DNA of 64,000 bases from NCBI GenBank assembly GCA_913045175.1, contig CAJWQG010000005.1:23078-87077 (forward strand), in the 5' to 3' direction. The position numbers and the translations under genes were made by a program. This DNA comes from an uncultured Gammaproteobacteria bacterium (GTDB taxonomy: Bacteria; Pseudomonadota; Gammaproteobacteria; Pseudomonadales; Azotimanducaceae). Shown here one piece after another: positions 1-8,693 of this stretch; positions within the stretch are counted from its first letter, which is position 1; each line of letters starts with the position of its first letter. The notes under the pieces were generated by a model. That model was given only the letters and a program-made list of their open reading frames with translations. It searched no databases and had not been told where the DNA came from.

Positions 1-111
1 GATCTGATGCGAGGACGTCAGGAACTGTTGGAGGCTATAGAGGCAATGCGTAACGGTCTTGCACAGCTCGACCATGAACTATCCAAGCGCAACATTGATA
101 TCGTTGATTAG
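1..111 (+). CDS. C-terminal end of an unidentified protein (truncated by window edge)
   Basis: Open frame from base 1: DLMRGRQELLEAIEAMRNGLAQLDHELSKRNIDIVD followed by TAG at 109-111; no family recognised. Confidence 0.4.
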   Translation, partial: DLMRGRQELLEAIEAMRNGLAQLDHELSKRNIDIVD

Positions 112-142
112 GTAACGACCAATACCTTTTTGATTCACGTGA

Positions 143-400
143 TTAGATAACGCGTTTCTTCTCAAGACGCTTAATTAGATCTGTTAACTTCTTATCAGTG
201 GTAGAACTACTGAAGGAGTCATTCAGGATATTCGTGATTTCATTATTCATCGAAGTGTTGTTCGACTTGGCGCGACGCTTGATTTTTTTGTGCAACCCCG
301 GTGGCAAACGTAAAACAAACTTAACCTGTTCGACTTCTGGCATCCCCGACTCCATCGATAACAATTGATATGCAGGATTATAGGTGCGCCCGTCCTTCAC
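143..400 (-). CDS. Arc-like ribbon-helix-helix DNA-binding protein
   Basis: VKFVLRLPPGLHKKIKRRAKSNNTSMNNEITNIL resembles an Arc-type RHH beta strand plus two helices. Confidence 0.7.
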   Translation of the reverse strand: MKDGRTYNPAYQLLSMESGMPEVEQVKFVLRLPPGLHKKIKRRAKSNNTSMNNEITNILNDSFSSSTTDKKLTDLIKRLEKKRVI

Positions 401-444
401 CGTTGTAAGTTATTTATTACAATGTTATTGGGTTTGTATTTCAA

Positions 445-512
445 CATCATGCTGATAGCACTATCAACAAAGTTGTTAATAACAAGTTGTTGATAACAAG
501 CGGTTGATAAAA
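445..512. promoter_or_regulatory. Cluster of short direct and inverted repeats upstream of the RHH gene (candidate operator)
   Basis: TGATAG-CA-CTATCA inverted repeat (453-466) followed by GTTGTTAATAACAA (472-485) and GTTGTTGATAACAA (486-499), then GCGGTTGATAA. Confidence 0.4.
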
Positions 513-557
513 GTTGCTAGAGAACAGGTATCGGGTGGTTATCGCGCAGCGATGTGC

Positions 558-2051
558 TCAGGGTTCATAGATCGTTTTGCCTTCAACGCTGCTCAGCTTC
601 CCTGTAGCACCAACTTGTTCTTCGGTAACAAAACTATTCAAGAGATCAATGTCGGTAGGGGTATTCGCAAGGAATCTTTGATCGCGCTCGGTGCGTCCAA
701 GCACAATGCCGCGAGTGGGCATCCCCTCTCTATCATAGGAAACTGTATAGGCCTCAATCGTACCTTCTCCAGAAGCTGACAAATCCACCTCTTTACCTTT
801 AGGACGCGCCGGCAGATCATCAATCAGACCTTCTCGTGGTTCTTCCCCCGGTTCGCCCGAGAGGATCGTGGCAGCATGCTTGGTAAGATGCCAGCCATTC
901 CCAGTAACCATCCCACTACCCCCTTTATTCCTGACAATTTTTTCAGTCATCTCAGATAAGGAGTGCAGTGTGTAGGCACTGGCGGGACCACCTGCATAGG
1001 GCAGTCCGCCCGTGACCGTAAATCCTCTTGGATCATCGATAGACAGGTCGAGTACTTTGCAGGCCATCTCGACCGCCACCGGGAAGCAACTGTAAAAATC
1101 AAAATGGTCGATGTCCGACACGTTGAGACCTGCATTGGCCAGCGCACTCACGTGTGTATCTCTCATAGCAGGACAGTCAGTGTAATCAGGACGCTCACTT
1201 ACCCACCATGGTTCCTCGTTGCTCGACGCACCGCCACGCCAAAAAACCATTCGATGATCAGGAACACCGAGCCGCTTGGCATGGGCAAGCGAACATATCA
1301 GAACACCAGCCGCCTGCTCAGTGTTCAATATAGAATTTAAATATTTTGGATAAGGAAAAGCGATCATGCGATTGCTGGGCGTCACCGTAATCAACTCTTC
1401 CGCGCTCCGCCTGGTAGGGAACCACGCGTACGGATTATCCGCAGCGACTTCCGTGAATCGTGTAAACAAACGACCTATACCCTGATTGTGTTCTTCGATC
1501 GACAAACCAAGAGAAGCCCTCATGGCGTTCTCAAATAGTGGATAGACGTCCGGTGGATCTTCGAGGCCGTATAGTGACTCCAGTTCATTATTCCCTGGCT
1601 CATCGTTTCCGATCATCACCGCCTGACCCTTACCACCACGAGTCCACACCAGCCGTTTCCCAACGCTACGCGCCTTCATTAGCACCTTAAGATTATTGCA
1701 ACCCGCTACCAATGCCGAGCTATATCGCCCTTGAACTATCTCGTTAGCGATACGGTTCACAAGCATCGTTCCCGCCTGACCGCCGGTTCCCGTAACATAT
1801 TGACCTGAAGGCGTTGCTTCGATTCGAGCGGACACAAGATCCACCGGATTATCAGGGTGCCATCCAACAGTCTCTACCAATGCGATCGTATCAAGACTTT
1901 TGAGTATCGCGTCACCGGCACCGCTAGCTTCAGCCGCTTTTGTTGCCACTGTCGCGAGCATTTCCACTGGTTCAATAAATCGATCAACGTCTGCATCTCG
2001 ATCGACTAGTTGTCCAGTCCCGACAATCACCGGTACGTTTTCATCACTCAT
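558..2051 (-). CDS. Thiolase-like / acetyl-CoA acetyltransferase family protein
   Basis: ORF 558..2093; likely start MSDENVPVIVGTGQ at 2051; thiolase-like motifs (GGLPYAGGPASAYTLHSL, VAGCNNLK). Confidence 0.75.
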   Translation of the reverse strand: MSDENVPVIVGTGQLVDRDADVDRFIEPVEMLATVATKAAEASGAGDAILKSLDTIALVETVGWHPDNPVDLVSARIEATPSGQYVTGTGGQAGTMLVNRIANEIVQGRYSSALVAGCNNLKVLMKARSVGKRLVWTRGGKGQAVMIGNDEPGNNELESLYGLEDPPDVYPLFENAMRASLGLSIEEHNQGIGRLFTRFTEVAADNPYAWFPTRRSAEELITVTPSNRMIAFPYPKYLNSILNTEQAAGVLICSLAHAKRLGVPDHRMVFWRGGASSNEEPWWVSERPDYTDCPAMRDTHVSALANAGLNVSDIDHFDFYSCFPVAVEMACKVLDLSIDDPRGFTVTGGLPYAGGPASAYTLHSLSEMTEKIVRNKGGSGMVTGNGWHLTKHAATILSGEPGEEPREGLIDDLPARPKGKEVDLSASGEGTIEAYTVSYDREGMPTRGIVLGRTERDQRFLANTPTDIDLLNSFVTEEQVGATGKLSSVEGKTIYEP

Positions 2052-2128
2052 AGCGGACCCCTGAAATTCAGGCGCCATAATACCATTACGCACTTATGCT
2101 TGGTCCACCTGCTCCAAACCGATAAACG

Positions 2129-2728
2129 TCAATGCAGAATATTCTCTTCAACAATGGAGCACATCGAGGCTCGTATGACTTGAGGGTCATAGCGCCCAAT
2201 ATGGTTCTTGAGCATTCTTCGCTGAATAGCATCCTGGAGCTCTAGCGTGATACCTCGATACATCATCAATTCTTCGTATTCAGTAACGGCGCACAGAATC
2301 CTGGCCGAAAGCGGCACTTTTGCGTCCGCATCATTTTGTAGAAAGCCGTCACCCGATGAATACTCTCGGTGTTTCAGAATGACATCGCAAATTTGCCTGG
2401 CGTCGTCGCTCAATCTAAAAGCGGAGAAAACCGGATACTGTCGATAGGCTTTCATTTCCACACTGGATAAATCAAGAAAGCTTTTTTTGCGCAGACTGTC
2501 GTGTAAATAAAGTTCGCCCACCCGGTGAACCCTCGCTGCGAGCTCAAGGTGGACGATCTGCTCTTCATCGAGACCCAGTTGACGTGCGATTGCCACGCAA
2601 CGGGTAGCCACCTTCCGGGATAGCAATCGCCTCGGGGCCTCAAGATTCGCATGCGCTAACACACAGGTGTCTACCAGATGCGTGTATTCGGGACTGGCGA
2701 GCCAATGTTTCACCCTGTCACTACGCAC
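2129..2728 (-). CDS. HD-GYP-like protein with degenerate catalytic motifs
   Basis: AARVHRVGELYLHDSL...VILKHREYSSGDGFL...VPLSARILCAVTEYEELM follows the HD-GYP layout but with HR in place of HD and an altered HHExxDGxGYP. Confidence 0.55.
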   Translation of the reverse strand: MRSDRVKHWLASPEYTHLVDTCVLAHANLEAPRRLLSRKVATRCVAIARQLGLDEEQIVHLELAARVHRVGELYLHDSLRKKSFLDLSSVEMKAYRQYPVFSAFRLSDDARQICDVILKHREYSSGDGFLQNDADAKVPLSARILCAVTEYEELMMYRGITLELQDAIQRRMLKNHIGRYDPQVIRASMCSIVEENILH

Positions 2729-2889
2729 TTACTGAACAGATTCTAGCTCCATCTTGCTTATCTTGAAGTAATTGTTCCTAAAAGAGGAGCATCAACCATG
2801 CCACAATTTAAATCGTTTTAAATCGGACAGTTAAAAAAATACTATGACCAATTTACGTCATGAAATGACAAGAATGACGACTCATCGAG

Positions 2890-4146
2890 CTACCTATCCC
2901 GTCGCAAGAGGGGTTCTTCTACAAATAAAACAACGATGAATACCCCTACAACACCAAAGCAAGCCATCAACGGAAAAACGCCGCCCAAATATAGCGTTTG
3001 CGTGGCTAACCCCACCAGTACCGGAGCACTAAACGAACCTGTGTCCCCCATCAGACGCCAGACGCCAAGAAACTCACCTCTTTCGTGTTCGGCCGCAAAG
3101 TCTGATCCAAGAACAACATTAATACCGGCACCAAGCCCATTACCCACACCGGCCAACATAGCGAACAGACAAAGCGTCAGGAATGAGCTTGTCCAGGGCA
3201 ACATCACGAGTGCCAGCGCTATGACACCCATAGAGGAAACTGCCGCGTGCTTTCTCCCCCAATTGTCCATCATGTACCCCGCAAGAGGGAACATTGCCAT
3301 GTCAACTCCTGCTGCGATTCCAGTTATCAAACCAATCTCGGAAGCGTTGAGACCAATAGCATTAGCCCAAAGAGGTATCAGCAGCTGTCTCGATGCTCTT
3401 AATATAGACAGGCAGAAGATCGCCATGCCGGCCGTTAGAAAGGTGCGGCTGTGACCCATAAATATGTGAGGAACAATGCGCAGAAGTCCCGGTTTGGCGC
3501 TCGAATGCTGCTGTTTCTTCTCTGGCACGAAGACCACAATTAACACGAATGCAATACAAGCGATGATGCTTACCAGCACAAACACCCACTGAAAACCAAA
3601 CTGATGGGCTACTATGCCACTAACGATTGGTCCCATCAGGTTACCAAAGCGCTGAAGACCCGCCATCGTGGAAATCGCTTTCCCGCGCTGATGATCAGTA
3701 ACAAAAGTGCTTATGTGAGTTATTCTGGCAACCAGCCAAATCGCCATCGCACAACCAAAGAAAAAAGCCGCACCAGCAAGTTGGAGGGCACTTTGAGCCT
3801 GACTACTGGCAATGCCCATAACGGCCATCATGCCGATGCCAACCAACATTATAAACTTGTCGCCAAGACGGCTAACGCCATACCCGGCCGGCACATCTGC
3901 AGCCATATTACCCAGGCCTCGCAGCGAAAAAACCAGCGCGGCTATACTGACACTTCCACCCAGGTCGAGTGCAAACAGAGGAATGGCGAGAAGAATACTG
4001 CTCTGACAGAATGACATCAGCAAGGCAGGCAGGTAGATCGAAAGCGCTAACGACCGATACATCTGCCAGGTGGTCAATCCGGTTTGATCCATTACAGAAC
4101 CAGACAAGAGGGTGGAACCCCATAATACCATCCGGCGAGACATCAA
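2890..4146 (-). CDS. MFS transporter
   Basis: Repeated hydrophobic segments, MFS-like loop RLGDKF and GLQRFGNLMGPIVSG; likely start at MDQTG or upstream Met. Confidence 0.8.
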   Translation of the reverse strand: MMSRRMVLWGSTLLSGSVMDQTGLTTWQMYRSLALSIYLPALLMSFCQSSILLAIPLFALDLGGSVSIAALVFSLRGLGNMAADVPAGYGVSRLGDKFIMLVGIGMMAVMGIASSQAQSALQLAGAAFFFGCAMAIWLVARITHISTFVTDHQRGKAISTMAGLQRFGNLMGPIVSGIVAHQFGFQWVFVLVSIIACIAFVLIVVFVPEKKQQHSSAKPGLLRIVPHIFMGHSRTFLTAGMAIFCLSILRASRQLLIPLWANAIGLNASEIGLITGIAAGVDMAMFPLAGYMMDNWGRKHAAVSSMGVIALALVMLPWTSSFLTLCLFAMLAGVGNGLGAGINVVLGSDFAAEHERGEFLGVWRLMGDTGSFSAPVLVGLATQTLYLGGVFPLMACFGVVGVFIVVLFVEEPLLRRDR

Positions 4147-4194
4147 ACGCTAAATCAGGTATCTTCTGCGGCACAACAGACAGGGGGTTTTCTA

Positions 4195-4377
4195 ATGCAA
4201 TGTCCTAAATGCTATGGCGACATGATCATGGACCAACGATCTCTTGACGAACCTGTCAAAATTCGTTTCGAGTTGTGCATTGCCTGTCACGCTACATTCC
4301 TTGATGCCGGCGAATTTAGGCAGTATATGAGCGATGAGTACCACTACCAGTTTCGGGCATTGCTGCCAGAAATCTAA
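4195..4377 (+). CDS. Small zf-TFIIB-like zinc-ribbon protein
   Basis: CPKCYGDM...CIACHATFLDAGEFRQY: CxxC...CxxC with the FDxGE-type motif. Confidence 0.65.
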   Translation: MQCPKCYGDMIMDQRSLDEPVKIRFELCIACHATFLDAGEFRQYMSDEYHYQFRALLPEI

Positions 4378-5206
4378 GATTTCCTTTAATACGATTGAAG
4401 CCCTGACCCAATTCATTAGCAGCCGTGAAAACCTGGTGGTTCTCACGGGTGCCGGGTGTAGTCTCCGATCCGGGATCCCAACCTACCGGGACACAAGGGG
4501 TGCATGGCAACGCGCTGATCCGATTTATCACCAGGAATTCATCACCAGACAGACAAGCCGGCAACGTTACTGGGCACGCAGCATGATTGGTTGGCCAAAT
4601 GTAGCAAACGCGTCCCCCAATGACGCACATCGAGCCCTCGCTAGCATGGAGCATTCTGGCAAAATTGGACTGCTGGTTACGCAGAATGTCGACGGACTAC
4701 ATCAACGTGCTGGACACAAAAGAGTGATCGATCTACATGGCCGCCTGGACCGCGTGGTGTGCCTCGGTTGCGGCGCCTTTAGTTCTCGACACGCACTACA
4801 GCAGCGATTACTACTCGCGAACCCAGCGATACCAGCCAGCACCCAATTCGCGCCTGATGGCGATGCGGATGTTCAAGTAGATGTATCATCAGTTGAGGTG
4901 CCTACATGTCTCGACTGTAAAGGAATCCTCAAGCCAGACGTTGTCTTTTTTGGCGATACTGTCGATCCCTCTATCGTTCAATCAGTCTATAAATCTGTTA
5001 GTGAAGCGGACGGTCTGCTAATTGTTGGGTCATCGCTCAAGGTTTACTCGGGGTTCCGATTCTGTAAAAGAGCGGCAGAGTTAAAGAAGCCAATTGTATG
5101 TATCAACCCTGGGGACACTCGAGGTGATGATCTATACAAACTAAAGATAAAATCCGACTGTGTCGGAGTCTTGACCGAACTAATCGAAGCACTAGCGTTA
5201 CGATAA
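4334..5206 (+). CDS. SIR2-family NAD-dependent protein deacylase (class II / SIRT4-like)
   Basis: GAGCSLRSGIPTYRD, RQRYWARSMIGWP, TQNVDGLHQRAG, LHG, CLGCG/CLDCKG zinc cysteines, LKPDVVFFGD, GSSLKVYSG. Confidence 0.9.
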   Translation: MSTTTSFGHCCQKSKISFNTIEALTQFISSRENLVVLTGAGCSLRSGIPTYRDTRGAWQRADPIYHQEFITRQTSRQRYWARSMIGWPNVANASPNDAHRALASMEHSGKIGLLVTQNVDGLHQRAGHKRVIDLHGRLDRVVCLGCGAFSSRHALQQRLLLANPAIPASTQFAPDGDADVQVDVSSVEVPTCLDCKGILKPDVVFFGDTVDPSIVQSVYKSVSEADGLLIVGSSLKVYSGFRFCKRAAELKKPIVCINPGDTRGDDLYKLKIKSDCVGVLTELIEALALR

Positions 5207-6088
5207 GACTTTTTCCAGCGTCCTGTTCAACGGAGTAAGGTCCAGATTTAACCGACCAGCGAGCGAACTCACATCCACATCATCGTCGTGATCGAGAATC
5301 CGCAACATATCTCGGGTGATCGGTGGTGCGGAAAAAAGTATCTCCAGAATCCAGGCAAAAGCTATTCCAACACCCAATGGTAAGCTGATGATCATTGGGT
5401 CCATCGCTGTGACTAATGATGCTCGTCGAATCAAAGCAATCCGATTTAGCGATTCCGGGCCCGCGAGCTCAATGACCTCTGTGGTATCCCTGCCAAGCAG
5501 CTGGGTTATAGCTTCAATAATATCGCCTGCATATATAGGTTGCTCTTTACTTTGCCCCCTAAGCGTAACCACAAATTTTGAACTCGCTTTCTTGCCAAGC
5601 GAACGCGATGCAAAGTCATCCTCGCCTAAGACCATTGGAACACGAACAATTGTTGAGGGTACAGAACCTGCTATCAGAATCTCTTCCGCCTCTCCCCGAG
5701 AGGCCAAACATGCATTATCAGAGTCAGAATCGCTACCCAGCAGACTGAGATAAACAATGCTCTTTATTCCCACCCGCGCCGCTGCGGACGCCAGGACCCT
5801 ACAGGGCCGTTGATGTGCACTCTCATATGTATTACCCTTGCCGGATTTGATGACCCCAACGAGATGGACTGCATGATCACAGCCATCGATAGTCTCAATC
5901 AGAGATTTCTCATGGGTATAGTCAACAACCTCAATCGTCAGGTTTTCCAACTCACCGACTGAAGCATGAAGACCTTCCTCTGCTCGTTTCGACCGAACAA
6001 TCGCGAGCACCTTGTACTCGCCAACAAACCTCGCTATCAGTCGACGACCTAAGTGACCATTTGCTCCGGTTAGTAATATGGTTTGCAT
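5198..6088 (-). CDS. NAD(P)-binding, NDUFA9-like / NAD-dependent epimerase family protein
   Basis: N-terminal MQTILLTGANGHLGRRLIARF Rossmann motif. Confidence 0.75.
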   Translation of the reverse strand: MQTILLTGANGHLGRRLIARFVGEYKVLAIVRSKRAEEGLHASVGELENLTIEVVDYTHEKSLIETIDGCDHAVHLVGVIKSGKGNTYESAHQRPCRVLASAAARVGIKSIVYLSLLGSDSDSDNACLASRGEAEEILIAGSVPSTIVRVPMVLGEDDFASRSLGKKASSKFVVTLRGQSKEQPIYAGDIIEAITQLLGRDTTEVIELAGPESLNRIALIRRASLVTAMDPMIISLPLGVGIAFAWILEILFSAPPITRDMLRILDHDDDVDVSSLAGRLNLDLTPLNRTLEKVLS

Positions 6089-6136
6089 ATGCCGATTATG
6101 CGATATTTGGTCTCTCAAGTCGCAATCCGATCCGCG

Positions 6137-6670
6137 ATGAACATCATTCTGCTACCAAATATATTAAGCGTATCCAGATGCGTACTCGCGCTTCCCATGG
6201 GCTATTTCATCGTTCAAGGTGCCTGGCTGTACGCCTCCATAATTCTATGGATCGCAATTGCAACAGACATTGCGGACGGACAACTGGCAAGGTATCTAAG
6301 CTCTCAGAGCAATTTGGGTAGTGTGCTGGATCACGGGAGCGATGCGATTTTCGTAACGATCATGCTGGCAGCACTTGTATACCATGAATTAGTGCCCATT
6401 GTGCTCCCCGTTCTGATACCCATCGCCTTCCTGCAATATATGCTTGATTCCAAAGCGTTAGCTGGCAAATCGCTTCGCACCAGTATTCTTGGGCGACACA
6501 ACGGAATCTGTTATTTCATCCTGGGAGGATTCCCGATAATGCAACACGCGTTAAAGATTTATCCGATTGAGGCTTCGACTATCTTTTGGGTAGGTTGGGG
6601 GTTGCTACTTTCCACCATCGTGTCGATGGTCGATCGACTGTTATCGCTGCTACGTGGTGTTAACAAATGA
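6137..6670 (+). CDS. CDP-alcohol phosphatidyltransferase family protein
   Basis: DIADGQLARYLSSQSNLGSVLDHGSD matches DxxDGxxARx8Gx3Dx3D. Confidence 0.85.
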   Translation: MNIILLPNILSVSRCVLALPMGYFIVQGAWLYASIILWIAIATDIADGQLARYLSSQSNLGSVLDHGSDAIFVTIMLAALVYHELVPIVLPVLIPIAFLQYMLDSKALAGKSLRTSILGRHNGICYFILGGFPIMQHALKIYPIEASTIFWVGWGLLLSTIVSMVDRLLSLLRGVNK

Positions 6671-6750
6671 TCCCCCAATTGCCCTGGGCATTTTGGACGG
6701 CTCATCTGTTTCGGTTATTTGGTAACTATCAGGCTCATCGACTGGACTGA
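6667..6750 (+). CDS. Possible 27-aa micro-ORF coupled to the CDP-alcohol phosphatidyltransferase by ATGA overlap
   Basis: ATG overlaps the upstream TGA; MIPQLPWAFWTAHLFRLFGNYQAHRLD*. Confidence 0.25.
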   Translation: MIPQLPWAFWTAHLFRLFGNYQAHRLD

Positions 6751-6757
6751 AATTCAG

Positions 6758-7666
6758 TCAGTCTTCGGCATCTGCTCCGGGCAGCGGATCATGAACAACA
6801 CGATTTCGACCTCCTTCCTTGGCAGCGTATAGATGCTTGTCTGCGGCCTCTACCAGGGCTTCCGCCTCCTCCATCTCATCGTCACCATTCCAGCAGATAA
6901 CTCCCATGCTCACGGTAATTTGTAGATCAACAGAATCGTATTGAAAAACGTGATTCTGCACTGCTTCACGAACACGCTCTGCAAGGTTAACCGCAGCCTC
7001 CAAAGTTGCACCCCTCAGCAGGAATACAAACTCCTCTCCTCCATAACGAGCAAATACGTCGTAACCTCGTGCAGTATCCTCGATCAACTCCGCCATGTGC
7101 TTCAGGATAAAGTCACCAGCCGGGTGACCCCAGGTATCATTCACCTGCTTGAAGTGGTCAATATCAAACAGGATGATCGCAAGACCCACTTTATTCCTGC
7201 GATTGTAATCAAACTCTTTTTCAAGGACCTCACTGAAGTAGCGCTTATTGTATATCCTGGTCAGACCATCCTTCACCGCCATATTCATTAGCATCATATG
7301 GTATTCGGTGTCGTCCTGGTCCTGGTAGGTAAACTTGAAGACGATATTTCCCAGCGTTACCTTGTCGCCCTCACTCATTACAGTTGCTGTAGTGTTTTGT
7401 TCCTTGTTAAGTAAACAACCATTGGTGCTCCCTAAGTCGGATAGATAGTACTCAACCGCCCGGTCGACAATCATCGCATGCCGACGGCTGATAATAATAT
7501 CGGAGACGACAAGGTCAACGTCGTCACTACGCCCTACAATAGTAACGTCGCTCTCTAGTTCGTACACCTGACCAATAAAATCACCCTTGATCATGACGAG
7601 GCAAGGTCTTTTGTCACCGTCCGCTTCCTCAGAAGGACCTTCTCGGTACTCAGTATTGTCTGACAT
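6758..7666 (-). CDS. FHA domain-GGDEF diguanylate cyclase
   Basis: FHA: VGRSDDVDLVVSDIIISRRHAMI...LGSTNG; GGDEF: FDIDHFKQVNDTWGHPAGD...RGYDVFARYGGEEF. Confidence 0.92.
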   Translation of the reverse strand: MSDNTEYREGPSEEADGDKRPCLVMIKGDFIGQVYELESDVTIVGRSDDVDLVVSDIIISRRHAMIVDRAVEYYLSDLGSTNGCLLNKEQNTTATVMSEGDKVTLGNIVFKFTYQDQDDTEYHMMLMNMAVKDGLTRIYNKRYFSEVLEKEFDYNRRNKVGLAIILFDIDHFKQVNDTWGHPAGDFILKHMAELIEDTARGYDVFARYGGEEFVFLLRGATLEAAVNLAERVREAVQNHVFQYDSVDLQITVSMGVICWNGDDEMEEAEALVEAADKHLYAAKEGGRNRVVHDPLPGADAED

Positions 7667-7776
7667 CCCTAACGAGTTCTTTAATTCTTATAAGGTGAGG
7701 TGGAATCTAGCCGAAATCACGACAAAGTATAGCGCCTGAGCATCTCGCATCTAGAGTGATAGCACCGTAATTTCAA

Positions 7777-8541
7777 TTACTTACCAAAGCGACGTTCACG
7801 TTGCTGGAATACCCTAATTGCCCGCCAGAAATCAATCATGCGGAACGCGGGCCAATAGACTTCGGTAAAATATAATTCGGAATAAGCACTCTGCCAGAGC
7901 AAGAACCCTGATAATCTCTCTTCTCCAGAGGTCCTGATAATCAAATCGGGATCACGAATCCCTTCAGTGTAGAGGTATTGCTCAAAAACGTCTTCATCGA
8001 TGTCTTCAACCTGGACCTTGCCTCCTGCAACATCATTAACCACTTTCTTGACTGCATCGACTATTTCTGCGCGGCCCCCATAACTGATCGCAATATTCAG
8101 CAAAAAACGATCATGATTCGCGGTCATCGCCTCAATTTTTTCTACCTCTTCTGTCATCTCTGGCGAAAGGTCTTCACGGCGCCCGATAACGTTAATTCGC
8201 ACGCCTTCCTGCTTGATCACAGGATCCACTTGAAATTCCCGGAGCTTGCGGAGTATCAGTTCCATCAAGTAATCAACTTCATCCGAGGAACGGTTGTAGT
8301 TTTCCGTCGAAAATCCGTAAAGGGTGACAATACGAATGTCTAAACGCCAACACCAACGCAGAAAGTCTTCCAGCTTTTCCGATCCGGCATTGTGGCCCTC
8401 GTTAGATGCCATCCCCTGCACCTGAGCAAATCGTCGATTACCATCGACAATCAAACCAATATGATGAGGCTTAGGGCCCGACTTTATTTGCGACCAAAGA
8501 ATTGGTTCATAAAGTCTATAGAGGAGAGATGGCACTTTCAT
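7777..8541 (-). CDS. cis-prenyltransferase (polyprenyl diphosphate synthase, UppS family)
   Basis: HHIGLIVDGNRRFAQVQG, YGFSTENYNR, DPDLIIRTSGEERLSGFLLWQSAYSELYFTEVYWPAF; likely start MKVPSLLY at 8541. Confidence 0.85.
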   Translation of the reverse strand: MKVPSLLYRLYEPILWSQIKSGPKPHHIGLIVDGNRRFAQVQGMASNEGHNAGSEKLEDFLRWCWRLDIRIVTLYGFSTENYNRSSDEVDYLMELILRKLREFQVDPVIKQEGVRINVIGRREDLSPEMTEEVEKIEAMTANHDRFLLNIAISYGGRAEIVDAVKKVVNDVAGGKVQVEDIDEDVFEQYLYTEGIRDPDLIIRTSGEERLSGFLLWQSAYSELYFTEVYWPAFRMIDFWRAIRVFQQRERRFGK

Positions 8542-8693
8542 TGCTATGTGGTATGGCCCGGTGCAGACAAGGCGCACAAGCATAGCATTGGCCCCTCGCC
8601 GGTTGCTAGGTCGACCGTCTGATCGAGGTTCGTGGTTGTCAAACGCCGAGACGTTGGTTATAACTCCACTCTTCTTACACTCGGATACACCCA

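Noticed and set aside
143-400. Antitoxin of a toxin-antitoxin pair
   Set aside because: No small toxin-like ORF adjoins it on the same strand; the remaining neighbour is a thiolase-like gene.
445-512. Short CRISPR array or plasmid iterons
   Set aside because: Repeat units are directly adjacent with no spacers, only two close copies, and no replication gene nearby.
2936-3454. 172-aa plus-strand ORF opposite the MFS gene
   Set aside because: Antisense to a clear transporter; low-complexity shadow translation.
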